Shown here in pieces: positions 60,301-64,000 of a stretch of DNA of 64,000 bases; positions within the stretch are counted from its first letter, which is position 1; each line of letters opens with the position of its first letter. The position numbers and the translations under genes are program-made. The stretch is taken from positions 121,440-185,439 of the forward strand of contig MU839169.1 in assembly GCA_030685235.1 (NCBI GenBank), given 5' to 3'. Source of the stretch: Copromyces sp. CBS 386.78. Its lineage: Eukaryota; Ascomycota; Sordariomycetes; Sordariales; Sordariaceae. Under the pieces are notes generated by a model, which did no database searches, was not told where the DNA came from, and saw only the letters and a program-made list of their open reading frames with translations.

Positions 60301-61276
60301 TAAATATTTTATATTATTTAAAGCGTCTAATAATTTTCTTTAATAGTTTTAACTACCGTAATAATATTAATATCGTCGGCGAAACTAATAGTAATCGCAT
60401 TTTAGATAATAGCCAACTTATAGTATAATAAAGTAATAAAGAGAATAAAAAGGATTAGTAAGAAGGGGGAACTTTATAGTACGCCTATTACAATATTATA
60501 AAGTTAAGAAGTTTTATCGTTAAAAAAAAGAGAACCTTTTCTTCCGGTAATAAAACTATTAACCTATTAAAAGATCTATTTCGGGAATTATATTTCCTAT
60601 AGCGTATATAAAAGCTACCTATAATTAATTCTATTAAATACGCCCTTTAAATCGAAGAATATAAGAAATATTATAATTTTAAATTTCTATACTATGTAGA
60701 CTATATTAATAACTATTCTGACGGCGAATTCGGTTGAACGGCTTGCCCAATTGTTTATTTAGCTTTCTAAGAAGAAATTATACTCTTCTACTACCTACAT
60801 TAACTTCTTAACTACGAGGGCTTCGAAGATTTTTCTAACGTTATTTAAAAATAATATAAGCCGCTATACCCCGGCCAATTTTTATTATTCGGCGCTTTTT
60901 CTAAATTTTTTAAGAATAATTACTTTCGCGTTCTTAAACCGTTGGGGGAAATATCCGAACTAGAGGCTCGCTACAGCGAAAGCCGCCATCGCCTACCTAA
61001 ACGGTTCCCCGTATATCTTCAGAAATTTATTTGAAAACTAATCGATACCCGGTACCTTATTGGGCGCCATCCTTGAAAGGACTTCCTAAATATCCTCCTC
61101 GGTAACCAGGTTAATAGGTACCGGGGTGTCGCCGTTTAGTAGTTGAGTCCAGTCTGGTAAATAGCCCGTCGGGACCTCTACTTTCGGGAAGAAACGGTCG
61201 GCAAGGATGCTTGCCTTGCCGCTGTGGTCTTCGACTTCGTTCGCCCGCTCGTTTTGTTTGAGGGGTGGTAATTTTG
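57397..61276 (-). mobile_element. 5'-truncated LINE N (3.88 kb) inserted in K
   Basis: The 3' end is at left (hairpin 57487-57501). The 15-bp TSD GGAGGTTATTATATA lies at 57382-57396 and 61277-61291. It covers the RT from its N-terminal part to the 3' end. The RT catalytic box reads S-F-A-D-D (about 60370-60385), intact here. The last ~200 bp (about 61080-61276) are almost unmutated and read cleanly on the minus strand (EVEDHSGKASILADRFFPKV, NLVTEEDIQEVLSRMAP), whereas the rest is RIP-mutated. Confidence 0.88.
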
Positions 61277-61505
61277 GGAGGTTATTATATAGATAAAGTT
61301 AATATTACGTTTAATAGTATTATAATTAATACGAATTATAAAGCTTAAGGGATTAGATATATAGCCGGGAGGACGGTTAGGAGTACGGCTAATAGAAGAA
61401 GACGCTATTTTAAAAGTTAGTTAAATAAAGAAGAAAGGGAAATTCGAAAGGTGGCAGCGGGGAGGAATTTATATAGAAGGAAGGACCCTAGGGGCCTTTA
61501 CGCTT

Positions 61506-62177
61506 GAGACTTCCTCGGCGGGCAGTGCCACTTTCCTATGCGGGCAGTGCCTAACAGCCCGTATAGGGAACCGTATATAGGGATCCCTACACGGGCAGTG
61601 CCATACTAATCCCTAACCCTGCAAAGTGATGGTTGCTTACCGTAGTGTTAAGATAACGTCGCCGTCGCCGTTGCTTTTTACCTTAATAAAAAAAATACTA
61701 AAAAAAGGAGTTCAATATAGTTTATTCTACATACCCTATCTTAGTCGAATCGTCTTATAGATACCCCGCCGTAATAGCAGAATACCCGTTAATAGCGACC
61801 GAGAAATAGTACGTTTTATAGCGTACCTACATTTCCTATCCCCTAGCTAGGACCCCCCCCCCGCGCTAATAGAGCCAACCGGATAATATTGAAATCGTAT
61901 TAATACAATGTATTTTATTAAAATTATAAAGTCTTATTGTAAATAATTAACGGTTGCTACAAAGAAATTACGCAATCTTATAATGGTTGCAAATCGCTAA
62001 TTTCGCGATAGCTGCAAATCGCTAAGTTCAACGTTGCAGCCGCCAAGGAACCATCATTTCACAGGGTTAGGGATTAGTATGGCACTGCCGGTGTAGGGAT
62101 CCCTATATAAGGTTCCCTATACGGGCTGTTAGGCACTGCCCGCATAGGAAAGTGGCACTGCCCGCCGAGGGATTCTC
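61506..62177. mobile_element. hAT-like MITE P (672 bp) with ~110-130 bp inverted repeats
   Basis: TSD TTACGCTT lies at 61498-61505 and 62178-62185 in the 3' region of K. The ends start GAGA; GGCGGGCAGTGCC (+12) and TGCGGGCAGTGCC (+34) are 22 bp apart in both arms, and CACGGGCAGTGCC occurs again further in. The arms end inward with CTAATCCCTAACCCTG. The core holds ~180 bp of the dispersed repeat also seen at 19.8 and 31.7 kb, a run of nine C (about 61855-61863) and ATCGCTAA repeats. No transposase. Confidence 0.9.
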
Positions 62178-62579
62178 TTACGCTTATATAAATTTTAGTA
62201 GAATTGTAAGAGTTTTGGGGATAACGACGAAATAGGAATAAAGTTAAATAATAGGGAAGGGACGGTTGTTATAGGCGGTTTAGGAGGAAGGAGTAGTATA
62301 TAAAAATAGTATTTCGATTATTTTAATATTAGATTAAAAGTGGTAGAAGGGAAGTGGTTTATTTGTTAAGGCGGTAGGTAAATACTATTATAAATAGAAT
62401 TAAAATAGAATAGGTGTAATTTATTCGCGACCGAAAGGAGTTGGTAGTTTTTATCCGACGGCGCTTATTGCCATACGGTTTTTCCTCTAGAGAATTAGGA
62501 GAAGTACCCCATATTAGTAAGGCGCTATAAATAAGTAGCATAGGGAATAAGACTATTATTATAAGCTAATATTATTATT

Positions 62580-63190
62580 ATTATTAATATAATAAGGTAT
62601 ATCCTTATAAAATATTAATTTAATATACCTTTAAAGTATAAGGATATTATTTTACCTAACTATATCTTCCTAACCCAGCTTATCTACTTCTAATTCTTAA
62701 CTAGGCGGCTTAAAGTCATCTTCAAACTCTATAAACGGAAGCTTACTATAATAATTATTTAAATATTAATAACCTTCTTAATAGGTTGCGAAAACTTCCC
62801 AATATAAATCATATTTAATATTATCAACTATAAAAAGATTATTTAGCCTTCAATAAGGGTAATAGAATATAAGTTTAATATAGTAAAAATTTTCCTTCTA
62901 TTAATTCTCTTCGAATTTATAAATAGGAAAGTAATTAAACACTTTTAATTTTACACAATTTATAAAGGGTTTTAGCCGTAAACCGAATTCGAATTAAGTA
63001 AGGAATTTAAAGTAGGATATATCATTATATATATCTTAACGACCTATATACTTTTAATACAGGGATTTAATTTATCGTATTTCACTAACTATATTAATAT
63101 AAATACTAATAGTAAAACTATGATTATTATTAAAGGCTTTATCTACTATTTTTACCGTAGCATTTTATCTTCTCCTTTTAGCTTAGAATA
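62580..63190. other. AT-rich flank of LINE K, no gene seen
   Basis: This is the continuation of the 33.5-35.98 kb block beyond K. It is RIP-like AT-rich sequence without convincing motifs. Confidence 0.6.
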
Positions 63191-63275
63191 CTTAGCCAAG
63201 GGTATATAGGGATGCTTTTATAATTGTACAACGGTTTCTAACATTTACAGCGGTAATACAACGGTAAAAAAAATT

Positions 63276-63362
63276 TGTAACCGTGCTACAACCGTTGTAA
63301 CATCTGCAACCGTGCTGCAACCGTTGCAACATCTGCAACCGTGCTGCAACCGTTGCAACATT
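63276..63362. repeat. 29-bp repeat in the arm of V, three copies
   Basis: Units start at 63276, 63305 and 63334 (GCAACCGTGCTGCAACCG then TTGCAACAT). Shorter or mutated versions sit in the arms of X, Y, Z and W. Confidence 0.85.
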
Positions 63363-63728
63363 TGCAACTATAGGATTTTTGCATACATGACGTACCCACC
63401 TTCCTCGAAAATCTTTTAAAATCCTTCCTTCCTACCTTCCTCCTTTAATATCGAACTTCCCCTTTATAGGGAAGCGAAAACGACCAAGTTTTTTTTCACC
63501 AATAACCCTAACCCTGAAAATAAAAAGGGTACTAAAATGAGCGCCATTACTTGGCGGTTATTTTGCACCCGGCTAGAGGTCCGTGCGCCCTCTATTTAAC
63601 GAGAAATCTTAGTTTAAAGAAATTTTACCGAACGGGTCTTTAGAAGAAAAAAAAAAAAAAAAAATAAATAAATAATATTAAACTTCCCCTTAATAAGTAA
63701 GAAAAACTAACCCTTTGTTTAAGAAATT

Positions 63729-63797
63729 TGGCCTAGTGGCCAAGTGGTTAATAAAGTAGTTCTTTATCTTCAGACTCTTGTTCGATTCCTCGCTGTG
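63729..63797 (+). other. tRNA-like Pol III promoter segment in V
   Basis: An A-box TGGCCTAGTGG (63729-63739) and a B-box TGTTCGATTCC (63779-63789, one mismatch to GGTTCGANTCC) are 50 bp apart, as in tRNA genes, followed by TCGCTGTGA. The T-stem cannot pair, so this is tRNA-derived and not a tRNA gene. Confidence 0.6.
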
Positions 63798-63820
63798 ATA
63801 AAAATTTTTGTTCTTTTCAA

Positions 63821-63844
63821 ATTGAAAAAAAAAAGAAAAAGAAG

Positions 63845-63932
<88 letters not shown>

Positions 63933-63960
63933 AAAAAAAAAAAAAAAAATTAAAAAAAAT
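63821..63960. repeat. Long poly(A)/A-rich tract
   Basis: Near-uninterrupted A for over 80 bases with rare G/T, following the tRNA-like segment. X, Y, W and Z have 17-30 bp or degraded versions at the same place. Confidence 0.9.
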
Positions 63961-64000
63961 AAAAAATTGAAAAAAACAAAAAAATGAAAAAAAAATTATA

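Larger units (their letters stand above)
36003..62562 (+). mobile_element. Full-length LINE K hosting six nested insertions
   Basis: The 17-bp TSD AAGCTAATATTATTATT lies at 35986-36002 and 62563-62579. K segments: 36003-36435, 43211-45608, 52776-54063, 54847-55927, 56367-57396, 61277-61505 and 62178-62562. Interrupting elements are J, Gypsy H, MITEs L and M, LINE N and MITE P. Adding the segments and removing the duplicated target sites gives about 6.78 kb, equal to E and J. Gene order: ORF1 with zinc knuckles, ORF2 with endonuclease and RT, 3' block with a RIP-damaged hairpin (62459-62473) and TAT tail. All frames are broken. Confidence 0.88.
63191..64000 (+). mobile_element. tRNA-like inverted-repeat element V, running off the window
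   Basis: It starts CTTAGCCAAGGGTATATAGGG after a TA. Order: arm with three 29-bp repeats, TATAGGATTTTTGCATACATG, TTCC/TACC repeats, CCAATAACCCTAACCCT, CTAGAGGTCCGTGCGCC, A-rich tract, tRNA-like segment (63729-63797), then ~100 bp of near-pure A. The right arm lies outside the window. An apparent Lys-rich ORF here is translation of the poly(A). Confidence 0.8.

Noticed and set aside
63722..63799. Functional tRNA gene (also at 10003, 11100, 16490, 32931)
   Set aside because: A and B boxes fit, but acceptor, anticodon and T stems do not pair, and copies are embedded in repeats.

Overview
The window looks like a gene-poor, AT-rich block from a filamentous ascomycete (Pezizomycotina). Long stretches have almost no CpA/TpG but keep CpG, the mark of repeat-induced point mutation (RIP) on both strands. 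Old coding frames are full of TAA/TAG, with Pro>Leu, Thr>Ile, Cys>Tyr and His>Tyr changes. I find no intact host gene, rRNA, canonical tRNA or CRISPR. Nearly everything is transposable elements (TEs) nested inside one another.

Layout. (1) 1-11.85 kb: Tad1-like LINE A (+) lies inside an older LINE D (-). A carries a 5'-truncated LINE copy (B) and a non-autonomous element (Q). D carries a 241-bp LINE stub (C) and a head-to-head pair of tRNA-like inverted-repeat elements (X with Y inside it). (2) 11.85-15.07 kb: degraded sequence with two Pro/Glu-rich frame remnants and a fragment of the Q family (S). (3) 15.07-20.8 kb: Q-family element R, then a chromodomain-bearing Ty3/Gypsy 3' end split by element W. 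W is itself split by a complete 2.2-kb gag-only LTR retrotransposon. (4) 20.8-31.2 kb: a RIP-degraded Gypsy element (T, +) split by a hAT-like MITE and by full-length LINE E (-), then an LTR of another Gypsy family. (5) 31.2-36.0 kb: fragments, element Z and a second hAT-like MITE (O). (6) 36.0-62.56 kb: one full-length LINE, K, holding six insertions: full-length LINE J, complete Gypsy H, 5'-truncated LINE N and three hAT-like MITEs (L, M, P). (7) 62.58-64 kb: flank, then element V running off the end.

The boundaries cross-check well. LINE insertions have 13-19 bp target-site duplications (TSDs), the two LTR elements 5 bp, five MITEs 8 bp, and the tRNA-like family 2 bp. Removing the six insertions from K leaves about 6.78 kb, against 6.77 kb measured for E and for J.

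The most interesting signal is in the five MITEs (21.3, 33.7, 54.1, 55.9 and 61.5 kb). They differ in sequence, but all have 8-bp TSDs, ends starting GAG, and inside each terminal inverted repeat a family-specific ~16-mer at +7 that recurs at +29, a fixed 22-bp period. The second is the X/Y/Z/W/V family, about 0.9 kb, which combines long inverted arms, an internal Pol III-like A/B box, an A-rich tract and apparent 2-bp TSDs. All protein and family calls come from reading the sequence by eye; no search was run.
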